NCBI GenBank assembly: GCA_964426355.1
Contig: CAYRRA010000151.1
Coordinates: 1-10,994 of the forward strand
DNA length: 10,994 nucleotides
Origin: JAJFTV01 sp964426355
GTDB taxonomy: Bacteria; Chloroflexota; Anaerolineae; Anaerolineales; Anaerolineaceae
Direction of reading: 5' to 3'
Shown piece by piece: positions 1 through 6,685 of this stretch (positions are counted from its first letter, which is position 1; every line of letters starts with the position of its first letter). The position numbers and the translations under genes are program-made. Below the pieces are notes generated by a model. The model was not told where the DNA came from. It saw only the letters and a program-made list of their open reading frames with translations, and did not search any database.

Positions 1-906
1 AATAAACAATGGGAAACCGATCAAGGCTGCCAAAATCCACAACACAGCAGTCTGTCTAATCAGCAAGCCAATCCCTGCCGCTAAGAGAGCCACACCACCG
101 CCCAACACAACTGCCGGGATGAGCAGTAGAAAAACAGCGAATATGCTGACAATGGCAAACGCAATCTGTATCCCGAGCAAAATCAGCCACATCAAAGCCG
201 TGTCTCCCAGGTTGCGGCGCGCCAGGTTGAAACCACCCCGGATGCTGGCGAACACGCCCAGCTCTTGCAGGGCGCAGACCCGGTGGAAGTACTGTCGCAG
301 CACATTGATCACGGTGCTCACCACGATAATTACCAGCATCGCCAGGAAAAACAGCCCAATAGCTGCAACCGTTCCGAGAATTGCCCCTGTCTGGCTATCT
401 GTCAACCAGAGCAGCAGTGGTGAAAGCGCCAGGGCAATCAGCAAAAGGAATACAATCGCCAGGGGTATGCCAGTGACCAGGTCGATTAGAAAAATGCGCC
501 AGGAAATGCGCGACCAGCCCAACCGGAACCCATCGCCGACCCTGCAGTATTCTTCGGTCTTCTCATAATCATCCACCATGCGGATCAGGGATGTATTGGC
601 GAGGTAGCGCAGGATGGTTAGAACAACCCCGAGGATGATAAAAAAGCAAACGAGCGCGATGATGAGCGCAACGACAACATTACCGAACGCATTGAGGTCG
701 CCCTGGAAAATTCTTGGCAGGTTGCCTTCAATTTCCCTGCCAAACCGGTTGATGTCCGATTGGTTCAGGTTGTATTGAAAACCGCTACCACTGCTGGAAC
801 TTCCGCCGTTGGCTGCCGTCAGCGCAAGGATGAAGCCAAAGACCCACAGGGCGCGATAGCGCCAAAGGGTTTGCCATGATCGTTTGAGTATTTTTAGATG
901 ATCCAT
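1..906 (-). CDS. Polytopic membrane protein of unknown function, C-terminus outside window
   Basis: Open reading frame with no stop up to the window edge; 302 residues are visible. The start is the ATG at 906-904, with a good AAGGAG Shine-Dalgarno six bases upstream. A basic N-terminus (residues 1-18) leads into a first membrane span at about 19-32, then a polar Gly/Ser-rich extracytoplasmic stretch (33-72). Further hydrophobic spans lie at about 76-100, 138-168, 174-203, 237-265 and 267-300. The stretch at 208-235 (Cys-Ala-Leu-Gln-Glu, then Gly-Gly-Phe-Asn-Leu-Ala-Arg-Arg) resembles the amphipathic linkers of the GPDPase_memb/DUF-type integral membrane families, but there is no catalytic domain, and I do not assign a function. 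It lies 34 bases after the anti-sigma gene on the same strand, so it is probably the last or next gene of the sigma/anti-sigma operon and could be its target or a sensory partner (inference). Confidence 0.8.
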   Translation of the reverse strand, partial: MDHLKILKRSWQTLWRYRALWVFGFILALTAANGGSSSSGSGFQYNLNQSDINRFGREIEGNLPRIFQGDLNAFGNVVVALIIALVCFFIILGVVLTILRYLANTSLIRMVDDYEKTEEYCRVGDGFRLGWSRISWRIFLIDLVTGIPLAIVFLLLIALALSPLLLWLTDSQTGAILGTVAAIGLFFLAMLVIIVVSTVINVLRQYFHRVCALQELGVFASIRGGFNLARRNLGDTALMWLILLGIQIAFAIVSIFAVFLLLIPAVVLGGGVALLAAGIGLLIRQTAVLWILAALIGFPLFI

Positions 907-926
907 TTTATTCTCCTTATCTTTCT

Positions 927-940
927 CCCGGTAAGCCGGG
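927..940 (-). repeat. Short hairpin between anti-sigma gene and membrane-protein gene
   Basis: CCCGG (927-931) and CCGGG (936-940) form a perfect 5-bp stem with a 4-base loop, right after the anti-sigma stop codon. No T-run follows on the minus strand; the next bases are a purine-rich ribosome binding site. It is therefore more likely a minor RNA structure than a real terminator. It might modestly reduce expression of the downstream membrane protein. Confidence 0.35.
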
Positions 941-1555
941 TTAAATTACCTGTAAATTTGAAAATACCCTGCTCTTTGATATCCACCAACCCGCCAGCCA
1001 GGCAGCGAACAGGGTTGCCATGCCAAATTGAAGCAGCAGATAGATCAAGGAGCCCTGCAATAATGGATAGTTGAAGCTGACGATTTGCAGTAAAAAACTA
1101 CCGATTTGTTCGAGATCAGACGCGCTTTGCATCTGTGCGGCTTTGATCCAGAGCGGGGTATCCGCCGGCGGCAGCAGCGAGGCAATGTCGGTGAAGAGCC
1201 CTGATTGCAGGGCGAACTGAACAAGTAGTACCACCAGGAAGATCGCCTGGATCACACCCCACATGCCCGCCAGGCTGAAGGGGAGAAGTTTCCAGACGAT
1301 GTGCAGCAGATGGTGCCAGTTCGACCGGGGGTGTACAGTAATTTGATGTTCCACATTCCGGAAAACCCGTTGTGCAGCGCTTAATGGTGCTTCCAACCGG
1401 GTTTGCGCCAGCAGGCTGGAAAGCGCCTGTAGCTCATGCAGTTCCTGGCGACATGCAGCGCACTCGCGCAGGTGTTTTTCAACCTGCTGAACCTGCTCGG
1501 GAGTAAGCTCGTGGTCGTTATAAGCGCTTAAGAGGCGGCTGATATGTGTGTTCAT
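941..1555 (-). CDS. Anti-sigma factor with N-terminal zinc-finger (ZAS) domain and two membrane spans
   Basis: 204 residues. The N-terminus holds the zinc-binding anti-sigma motif: His28-X3-Cys32-X2-Cys35 within a short helical domain (about 3-50). This is the family signature of proteins that hold ECF sigma factors inactive at the membrane. Hydrophobic spans lie at about 94-117 and 164-192, with a 45-residue loop between them that is likely extracytoplasmic and a short basic tail (193-204). Two spans differ from the single span of the commonest ZAS proteins. The ATG overlaps the sigma-factor stop codon (ATGA at 1555-1552), and a GGAG lies six bases upstream, so the two genes are translationally coupled. 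By family knowledge it would bind and inhibit the sigma factor encoded just before it. The inducing signal is not visible, and release could be by redox chemistry at the zinc site or by proteolysis. Confidence 0.9.
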   Translation of the reverse strand: MNTHISRLLSAYNDHELTPEQVQQVEKHLRECAACRQELHELQALSSLLAQTRLEAPLSAAQRVFRNVEHQITVHPRSNWHHLLHIVWKLLPFSLAGMWGVIQAIFLVVLLVQFALQSGLFTDIASLLPPADTPLWIKAAQMQSASDLEQIGSFLLQIVSFNYPLLQGSLIYLLLQFGMATLFAAWLAGWWISKSRVFSNLQVI

Positions 1556-2112
1556 ATCGTCTCCAGATAATCTTGCAAAATTTCTGTGAGCTTTTTGCGA
1601 GCATAGTTCAAACGAGACATGACTGTGCCGGCGGGAATCTGCAGAATGTCGGAAATCTCCTGATAGGAGAGGTTTTCATACTCACGCAAGACGAGCACAC
1701 TGCGGCTGGCGGGTGGCAGCGACAGTACCGCCTGGCGCACGGCTTTTTCGCGTTCGTTTTGGACGAACTGCTGTTCCGGGCTTGAGTCGCGTTCCGCCAA
1801 AGTCAATTGAGCGATATCGGATAAATCCCGTTCCCGGCGCAGAATATCCAACAGTCGATTGGCTGCAATGCGGTAGAGCCAGTTCCGAAAAGAGGTGTGC
1901 AAGTTGAAGGTATGCAGTTTTTGCCAGGCTCGTAAAAACGCATCCTGAGCTACATCCTCTGCCAGAGACACATCCCCGCATATCCTTAGAACCATTCCCA
2001 GCACTCCTTCTCGGTAAACCATCACCAGGCAGTTATAGGCTTTCTGATCGCCTTGCTGCGCTTTTTGAATGAGTGCGTGTTCAGTTTCACCGCATTCCAG
2101 CGCAGTCTTCAC
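1552..2112 (-). CDS. RNA polymerase ECF-type sigma-70 factor
   Basis: 186 residues, the usual length for a group IV sigma factor. Region 2 covers about 14-95, with the acidic A-E-D-V-A-Q-D-A-F block (51-59) and the F-R-N-W-L-Y-R-I-A-A-N promoter-melting/-10 recognition helix (75-85). A linker at 96-122 joins region 4 at about 124-180, where the helix-turn-helix runs from Leu148-Ser-Tyr-Gln-Glu-Ile through Gly162-Thr-Val-Met-Ser-Arg. Regions 1 and 3 are absent. The start is taken as the GTG at 2112-2110. An in-frame TAA nine codons upstream rules out any longer form. A CTG four codons later, set eight bases after an AGAGGTGA, is a possible alternative. The GTG overlaps the stop of a small upstream ORF (GTGA), and the 3' end overlaps the anti-sigma ATG. 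It probably directs RNA polymerase to stress or envelope promoters when released; its regulon is not visible here. Confidence 0.93.
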   Translation of the reverse strand: MKTALECGETEHALIQKAQQGDQKAYNCLVMVYREGVLGMVLRICGDVSLAEDVAQDAFLRAWQKLHTFNLHTSFRNWLYRIAANRLLDILRRERDLSDIAQLTLAERDSSPEQQFVQNEREKAVRQAVLSLPPASRSVLVLREYENLSYQEISDILQIPAGTVMSRLNYARKKLTEILQDYLETI

Positions 2113-2213
2113 CTCTTTACTGATCCTTTCACTCGCTTAATTAACGTTTTTGGTAGTTCATTTATTCGGTTGCTGAAACCGATTCCCCAAAACGACTTTT
2201 CAGCGTTTTTCAT
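2109..2213 (-). CDS. Small 34-residue basic ORF overlapping the sigma-factor start
   Basis: Not a recognised family. It reads Met-Lys-Asn-Ala-Glu-Lys-Ser-Phe-Trp-Gly-Ile-Gly at the N-terminus and ends Ile-Lys-Arg-Val-Lys-Gly-Ser-Val-Lys-Arg, giving a strongly basic, possibly amphipathic peptide with no clear membrane span. Support for translation: an AGGAGG at 2228-2223 sits nine bases before the ATG (2213-2211), the best ribosome binding site in this operon section. Its TGA (2111-2109) also overlaps the sigma GTG by four bases (GTGA), the same arrangement as the sigma/anti-sigma junction. It fills most of what would otherwise be a 151-base gap before the sigma gene. It could be a leader peptide that couples translation into the sigma gene, or a small functional protein. 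Its short length means chance is not excluded. Confidence 0.5.
   Translation of the reverse strand: MKNAEKSFWGIGFSNRINELPKTLIKRVKGSVKR
2166..2182. repeat. Inverted repeat inside the small ORF upstream of the sigma gene
   Basis: TCGGTT (2166-2171) and AACCGA (2177-2182) form a perfect 6-bp inverted repeat around a 5-base centre, about 55-70 bases upstream of the sigma start. It could be an operator or an RNA hairpin affecting the small ORF and sigma translation. No T-run accompanies it on the minus strand, so a terminator is unlikely. Confidence 0.35.
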
Positions 2214-2263
2214 CAAATGAACCCTCCTGCCCTGTTATGGGCGAATGACCCCCGAAAATCAGA

Positions 2264-2695
2264 TTATGCGATTACCACCTCAACGCCGGTCGTCTCCGTA
2301 AACCGCCTGGCAAAAGCTTGAACGCGTTCAAGCCTTTGCTTACCTTCGTCCTGGCTTTCCCGTGGAAGCCCGATAAATAAGCGGTTTACCGGGTTTTCAC
2401 GCACATACTCAGTTACGGTTTGGAAGAAAGTGCCGTTGCGAATTGCGATATTGGCTTTTAAGCCGTGCCGTTGAGCGCGTTGACGTGCCTGGCTCAGATT
2501 AATCCGTGCCAGCCAGGTCAGTTCTTGATGGACAGAATCTCGGAGTTCTTCGTTCTCAATTTCATAGGAAGCCAGGTCGATGATATGCAGAAAGACCAGT
2601 TCTTTCCCCGCCGTTTTTGCGTAATGGATGGCTTGTTGTTGGGTTTCACGCCCAGCCTCACCGCTGCGCACCAGGCAAACAACCTGAGAGTTCAT
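2264..2695 (-). CDS. UspA-like protein (universal stress protein fold), nucleotide-binding motif degenerate
   Basis: 143 residues, the normal length for one Usp domain. The N-terminal strand (Val5-Val6-Cys-Leu-Val), the helix holding Gln19-Gln-Gln-Ala-Ile-His-Tyr-Ala, then Leu-Val-Phe-Leu-His-Ile-Ile-Asp (33-40) match the start of the Usp alpha/beta fold. Arg-Leu-Phe-Ile-Gly-Leu-Pro (105-111) is the strand that normally leads into the ATP-binding loop, and the protein ends in the usual final strand (Val-Glu-Val-Val-Ile-Ala). The Gly-X2-Gly-X9-Gly-Ser/Thr motif expected after residue 108 is not present; Pro-Arg-Glu-Ser-Gln-Asp-Glu-Gly follows instead. It may therefore be of the non-ATP-binding UspA type, or may not bind nucleotide at all. 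Its ATG overlaps the antiporter stop (ATGA), and a GGGGG sits six bases before the start. Tight coupling suggests it serves or modulates the antiporter, as Usp domains do when attached to CPA transporters (inference). Confidence 0.75.
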   Translation of the reverse strand: MNSQVVCLVRSGEAGRETQQQAIHYAKTAGKELVFLHIIDLASYEIENEELRDSVHQELTWLARINLSQARQRAQRHGLKANIAIRNGTFFQTVTEYVRENPVNRLFIGLPRESQDEGKQRLERVQAFARRFTETTGVEVVIA

Positions 2696-4470
2696 ACGGA
2701 ACCCCCGTTGGAAACATCCTTGTCAAACAGCGATATCACCCCCTCCTGGCGAGCAATCGTTTCTAAGGCATGAATGCGCGCATCCAGTTCTTCCAGGATT
2801 TCTTCCTGTATTTTTTCTGAGATGATTTCTCTGCGCAGCGCATCTGCCAGGGCTGTGCGTTCGGCATCCAGTATCGAATAGCGTGCCTGCAGAGCAAGCT
2901 CAACATTCATCTCCGGGTAGCGGTGCAGCAGGTTGCGCACGGCAACATCCTGCTGGTTCAACTCAATTTGCTGTGCCTCTTGCATGGCTTCCCACAGGCT
3001 CCCGGAGATGATGCCGCTATCGTGCAGGCGGTTGATTTCTTGTTGTGCAGCGAGCGCCGTGTAATATTTGCCGATTGCGCGTTCCTTCTCATACTGTGCG
3101 TGGGGTTTTTGTGCCAACCCCAGGCGTTTAATCATGCTTTCAATGGTTGTACCCTGCACCACCAATGTAAAGAGCACCACTCCAAAAGTCATCAATCGCA
3201 GTTGATTGCCCACCCCAGGACCGAACTGGTCTGGAGATAGGCTGAGAGCTAACGCCAGGCTGATGGCACCGCGCAGCCCACCCCAAAAAATGATGTGCTG
3301 GTAGGGACGCGGGATTTTTTCGATGACAACGGCTTTTTTTTGCCTTTTTAGCAGAGTGATACCCAGGTTGGTCAAAGCAGAAAAGCCGTAAACCAGAATA
3401 AAGCGCGACAGCAAAATGGCGATAACGGCTGCCAGCACCAGCACCAGGTTCTGAAACGAAATGAGGTGGGTGATATCAACAATCCAACCGATCATCAGAA
3501 AGATGAACGAGGTGATGATAAAGGATAAAACCTCCCAAAAGTTGTATAATGCCAGCTTGGTAGTGGGGGTGGTGTATGCAGGAATGGCGTTGCCCAGGTA
3601 GATCCCCGCTGCGACCACTGCCAATATACCGCTGAAATGAAAGCGTTCAGCCAGGACGTACGCACCAAATGCCACTGGAATGGTGAGGGTTGTTTCGATC
3701 AGGCGGTTTTCGATGTTTTTTAACAATCCACCAGCTAACCGGCTTATCAACAGACCAACGAGAATCCCACCCAGCGAGACTTTAATAAACTCCCAGATGG
3801 TAAGGAAGAGATTAAATTCAACAGTGCCGAGATGCCCATTGGAAACAACACCAACCCCGCCCAGCGCCAGAGCGATGTTGAAAATGACGATGGAAGTTCC
3901 GTCGTTGAGCAAGCTTTCCCCTTCAATCAAAATGGAGAGGCGTTTTCCCACGCCCAACGAGCGGAAGAATGCAATCACTGCAACGGGATCGGTTGCAGAA
4001 ATCAAGGCGCCAAAGGCAACCGCTGCGGTGAAGGGGATATAAACCAGGTCGTCGAGGGTTTCGATATGAAGAAGCTCGGCAAGTGAGTAGATACCTTCCT
4101 CGAGGCTCATGATCACACCTGCAACGATAAATGTGCCCAACAAAACCCCCACCACCGCCATCAAGAGGATGATCGGCAGGTTTTTTCTGAACCTTCTCCA
4201 TTCAATATGCAGCGCTCCCTCAAAGACCAGCGGCGGAACGAACAGCGCCAGGATCAGCTCGCTGCTGAAAAAATCGCTGCCGCTGCCAATTTGCAACGGC
4301 AGGATGGAGGGTACCAGAGAGAGCAAGACGCCCGCAAAGACCAGCGCAACTGTGAAAGGGAAACGCAGCCTGGTAACCAGTAATGCAATACCCGTAATTA
4401 ATAACAGACCCAGGATTATTGCGGTTTCAATCTCTATCACATTGGGTTCAAATACCTGCAATTGTGGCAT
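2692..4470 (-). CDS. CPA1-family Na+(K+)/H+ antiporter, NhaP-type
   Basis: 592 residues: about 450 membrane-embedded plus a C-terminal soluble part. Hydrophobic spans run from about residue 13 to 450. The motif Ser158-Ala-Thr-Asp161-Pro-Val-Ala-Val and the block Glu183-Gly-Glu-Ser-Leu-Leu-Asn189-Asp190-Gly-Thr-Ser carry the cation/proton-binding Asn-Asp pair typical of CPA1 exchangers. Phe395-Trp-Gly-Gly-Leu-Arg400-Gly-Ala-Ile-Ser-Leu is the conserved arginine-containing span near the end of the membrane domain. Residues about 455-592 are charged and helix-rich and may form a coiled-coil regulatory tail, including a Glu-rich stretch at 548-572. The start is the ATG at 4470-4468, with an AGGGG just upstream. 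The gene lies 24 bases after the aldo/keto reductase and overlaps the UspA-like gene by four bases. The expected role is exchange of Na+ or K+ for H+ across the inner membrane for pH and salt homeostasis. Ion choice cannot be read from sequence. Confidence 0.93.
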   Translation of the reverse strand: MPQLQVFEPNVIEIETAIILGLLLITGIALLVTRLRFPFTVALVFAGVLLSLVPSILPLQIGSGSDFFSSELILALFVPPLVFEGALHIEWRRFRKNLPIILLMAVVGVLLGTFIVAGVIMSLEEGIYSLAELLHIETLDDLVYIPFTAAVAFGALISATDPVAVIAFFRSLGVGKRLSILIEGESLLNDGTSIVIFNIALALGGVGVVSNGHLGTVEFNLFLTIWEFIKVSLGGILVGLLISRLAGGLLKNIENRLIETTLTIPVAFGAYVLAERFHFSGILAVVAAGIYLGNAIPAYTTPTTKLALYNFWEVLSFIITSFIFLMIGWIVDITHLISFQNLVLVLAAVIAILLSRFILVYGFSALTNLGITLLKRQKKAVVIEKIPRPYQHIIFWGGLRGAISLALALSLSPDQFGPGVGNQLRLMTFGVVLFTLVVQGTTIESMIKRLGLAQKPHAQYEKERAIGKYYTALAAQQEINRLHDSGIISGSLWEAMQEAQQIELNQQDVAVRNLLHRYPEMNVELALQARYSILDAERTALADALRREIISEKIQEEILEELDARIHALETIARQEGVISLFDKDVSNGGSV

Positions 4471-4494
4471 TACGTTCCCCTGTATGATCTCTTT

Positions 4495-5487
4495 TTATCG
4501 GCTGCCGAAATTGAACTGCGTTTTTTCCTCGTTCCGGTCTGTGGCAGGGGGTGGCTCGGGAGAGAGCGCAGAAACTTCAGCGCGCAGCTCAGGCGTGATG
4601 GGGATATTCAGTGAACCCAGTGAGCCTTCGAGCTGTTTGAGATTGCGTGCGCCGATGATGGGTGCGGTGATACCCGGATGGCTGCCCACCCAGGCAACTG
4701 CCAGGCTGGCGGGGTCGAAGCCGTGGTTTTGGGCAAATTCGGTGAATTTTCCAGCCACCTCATAAACCCAGTCGGCGTTATAACGCGTGATGTACATTTT
4801 GTTTTCCACCAGGCGACCAGTATCAGGGCGTTTGCCCAGGCTGTATTTTCCAGTCAACAGACCGCCACCCAGCGGGCTGTAGGGGATTACAGCAAGGTTT
4901 TCGGATTGAGCCAGCGGTAAAATTTCCACCTCCGCCTGGCGCTTCACCAGGTTGTACATGGGCTGCAGGCATTCAAAGCGTGCCCAGCTTTGCATGGCGG
5001 AGATGCCGAGTGCTTTTGCTGTTTGCCAGGCTGAGAAGTTACTGGCAGCCGGATAGAGAATTTTTCCCTGGCGCACCAGGTCATCCAATGCACGCAGCAC
5101 TTCGGGCAGCGGGGTGAAATCGTCAAAGCGATGGATGAAATAGATATCGATGTAATCGACGCCCAGTCTTTTCAGGCTGGCTTCAACGGCGTGTATGATG
5201 TGCTTGCGCGAAGCGCCGCGGGCGTTCACATCTGCCCCGGTGGGGAAGTAGACTTTGGTGGTCAGGACGAGTTCTTCCCGGCTTCCGGCAATCAGTTTTC
5301 CCAGGATTTCCTCCGCTCGCCCGCCGTTATAGACATCGGCGCAGTCAAAGAAATTGATGCCGGCATCCCGACAGCGGCGGTACATAGCTGCCGAGGTCTC
5401 TTCATCGGCGTCACCGCCAAATGACATGGTTCCAAAACAAAGCTCCGAAACTTTTACACCAGTATTTCCTAAAAAGCGATAATTCAT
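4495..5487 (-). CDS. Aldo/keto reductase
   Basis: 330 residues, the usual length for an NADPH-dependent (alpha/beta)8-barrel AKR. The sequence opens Met-Asn-Tyr-Arg-Phe-Leu-Gly-Asn-Thr-Gly, the classic first strand. Asp48 and Tyr53 (Phe-Phe-Asp-Cys-Ala-Asp-Val-Tyr), Lys78 (Leu-Thr-Thr-Lys) and His119 (Tyr-Phe-Ile-His-Arg) form the catalytic tetrad. Later come Pro-Tyr-Ser-Pro-Leu-Gly-Gly-Gly-Leu-Leu-Thr-Gly-Lys-Tyr and a C-terminal Ile-Ile-Gly-Ala-Arg-Asn, a cofactor-binding region. An in-frame extension reaches back to 5643, but it would run through the end of the phosphofructokinase gene and precede the family N-terminus. The start chosen is the ATG at 5487-5485, with a GGAGGT five bases upstream. 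It lies 28 bases after the phosphofructokinase gene. By family it reduces aldehydes or ketones in the cytoplasm; the substrate is unknown. Confidence 0.93.
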   Translation of the reverse strand: MNYRFLGNTGVKVSELCFGTMSFGGDADEETSAAMYRRCRDAGINFFDCADVYNGGRAEEILGKLIAGSREELVLTTKVYFPTGADVNARGASRKHIIHAVEASLKRLGVDYIDIYFIHRFDDFTPLPEVLRALDDLVRQGKILYPAASNFSAWQTAKALGISAMQSWARFECLQPMYNLVKRQAEVEILPLAQSENLAVIPYSPLGGGLLTGKYSLGKRPDTGRLVENKMYITRYNADWVYEVAGKFTEFAQNHGFDPASLAVAWVGSHPGITAPIIGARNLKQLEGSLGSLNIPITPELRAEVSALSPEPPPATDRNEEKTQFNFGSR

Positions 5488-5515
5488 TTTTACCTCCAAA
5501 AGAGTTCTTTGTTGT

Positions 5516-6610
5516 CTAATCACCCAGGCAGGTGCCGACCCGCCGTGCGCTGTCGATCCAGGGATGGTCCAGCGGCACGATACGGCGTTTACCCGCCACT
5601 TCTTCCAACGGTACCGGAACGGTTTCATCGCCGCGCGCTGCAACCATCACACCGTACACATTCTGGGCGATTAAACTGGCTGTCGCGGTACCCAGGCGGG
5701 TAGCCAGCAGACGGTCAGTGGCTGAGGGTGCTCCGCCGCGCTGAAGGTAACCAAGAATAGTCACACGCGATTCCAACCCGGTCAGCTTTTCCAGGTTGCG
5801 CGCCAGGCGTATGGTTTTACTGGTCATGAAATAGTCGCCGTTCCCATCTTTTTCATCCTCTTGCACCGGCTGCTGAGCTTCGATTTGCTCTTTCTGGAAA
5901 TCCTCTTTGCTCAACGCGCCTTCGGATACTGCGACGATACTGAAGCGTTTTCCGCCGCGGCTGCGTCGCAAGATGGCTTCAGCGATGATATCTACATCAT
6001 ACGGGATTTCCGGGAGCAGAATCACATCCGCACCGCCGGCAATACCGGCACCCAGCGCGAGCCAGCCGGCATTGTGTCCCATCGTTTCTACCACCACAAT
6101 TCGATGGTGGCTGTGTGCAGTGCTGTGCAGCCGGTCAATGGCTTCTGTGGCAACACCCAGGGCGGTATCAAAACCAAAGGTCACATCGGTCATGGCGATG
6201 TCGTTGTCGATGGTCTTGGGCATGGTGATGATATTCATGCCTTTCTTCATCAGCCGTAAAGCACTTTTTTGTGTACCACCGCCGCCGATGCAAACCAGAC
6301 CATCCAGGTGCTGGTTTCGGTAGGTGTCGAGCATGGCGGTGGTCATATCGACCAGTTTACCGCCCACGGGCATTTTATTGGGCTTGTCGCGGCTGGTTCC
6401 CAGGATGGTGCCTCCGATGGTCAAAATGCCTGAAAGCGTGGATTCTTCCATCCGCAGTGAACGGTTCTGCATCAAGCCGCGAAAACCATCATAGAAGCCG
6501 ATCAGTTGGATATCATGGGCTTCGTGAGCCGATTTTCCTAACCCGCGCAGGGCAGCATTTAAACCCGGTGTGTCTCCCCCTGCTGTGAGTACGCCAATCA
6601 GCTTGGTCAT
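5516..6610 (-). CDS. pfkA: 6-phosphofructokinase (group III-like, ATP/PPi donor uncertain)
   Basis: 364 residues. The enzyme phosphorylates fructose 6-phosphate to fructose 1,6-bisphosphate in glycolysis. Visible motifs: Gly-Gly-Asp-Thr-Pro-Gly-Leu-Asn (11-18) in the phosphate-donor loop, Gly-Gly-Gly-Gly-Thr (109-113), Pro131-Lys132-Thr-Ile-Asp135-Asn-Asp137 with the catalytic aspartates, Gly-Phe-Asp-Thr-Ala (146-150), Met-Gly-His-Asn-Ala-Gly (177-182), and the signature Gly-Tyr-Leu-Gln-Arg-Gly-Gly-X-Pro-X3-Asp-Arg (287-300). Gly112 corresponds to the ATP-type Gly104 of E. coli PfkA, whereas Lys132 replaces Gly124 and is the residue linked to PPi use. Such Gly/Lys mixtures are known among actinobacterial ATP-dependent enzymes. 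The acidic residue normally third in the GG(D/E) motif is glycine here. An insertion at about 232-260 is acidic. The start is the ATG at 6610-6608 with AAAGGAA upstream; the stop TAG lies 28 bases before the aldo/keto reductase. Confidence 0.95.
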   Translation of the reverse strand: MTKLIGVLTAGGDTPGLNAALRGLGKSAHEAHDIQLIGFYDGFRGLMQNRSLRMEESTLSGILTIGGTILGTSRDKPNKMPVGGKLVDMTTAMLDTYRNQHLDGLVCIGGGGTQKSALRLMKKGMNIITMPKTIDNDIAMTDVTFGFDTALGVATEAIDRLHSTAHSHHRIVVVETMGHNAGWLALGAGIAGGADVILLPEIPYDVDIIAEAILRRSRGGKRFSIVAVSEGALSKEDFQKEQIEAQQPVQEDEKDGNGDYFMTSKTIRLARNLEKLTGLESRVTILGYLQRGGAPSATDRLLATRLGTATASLIAQNVYGVMVAARGDETVPVPLEEVAGKRRIVPLDHPWIDSARRVGTCLGD

Positions 6611-6653
6611 TTAAAATTCCTTTCTTAACAATTTTCCGTTCAGTTTCTTTATT

Positions 6654-6684
6654 ATTATATCTGTTCAGATGTGGCTTTTAACAA
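6654..6684 (-). promoter_or_regulatory. Candidate sigma-70-type promoter for pfkA and downstream genes
   Basis: On the minus strand TATAAT (6659-6654) is a perfect -10 box. TTGTTA (6684-6679) is a fair -35 match at a 19-base spacing, which is longer than ideal. Transcription would start near 6647, giving a leader of roughly 37 bases before the pfkA ATG. The flanking DNA is A/T-rich. This is the only convincing promoter seen ahead of the leftward gene series. Confidence 0.55.
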
Positions 6685-6685
6685 A

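Noticed and set aside
119..568. 149-codon rightward open frame opposite the first membrane protein
   Set aside because: The opposite strand gives a continuous membrane protein with a good start and operon context; this frame is Arg/Ser/Pro-rich and has no domain.
4109..4765. 218-codon rightward open frame opposite the antiporter and aldo/keto reductase
   Set aside because: It lies antisense to two well-recognised genes, its product has a low-complexity Ser/Arg/Thr-rich composition and no motif, so it is a frame shadow.
5488..5643. In-frame N-terminal extension of the aldo/keto reductase
   Set aside because: It runs through the end of the phosphofructokinase gene, adds 52 residues unlike the family, and the internal ATG at 5487 has a strong ribosome binding site and the family N-terminus.
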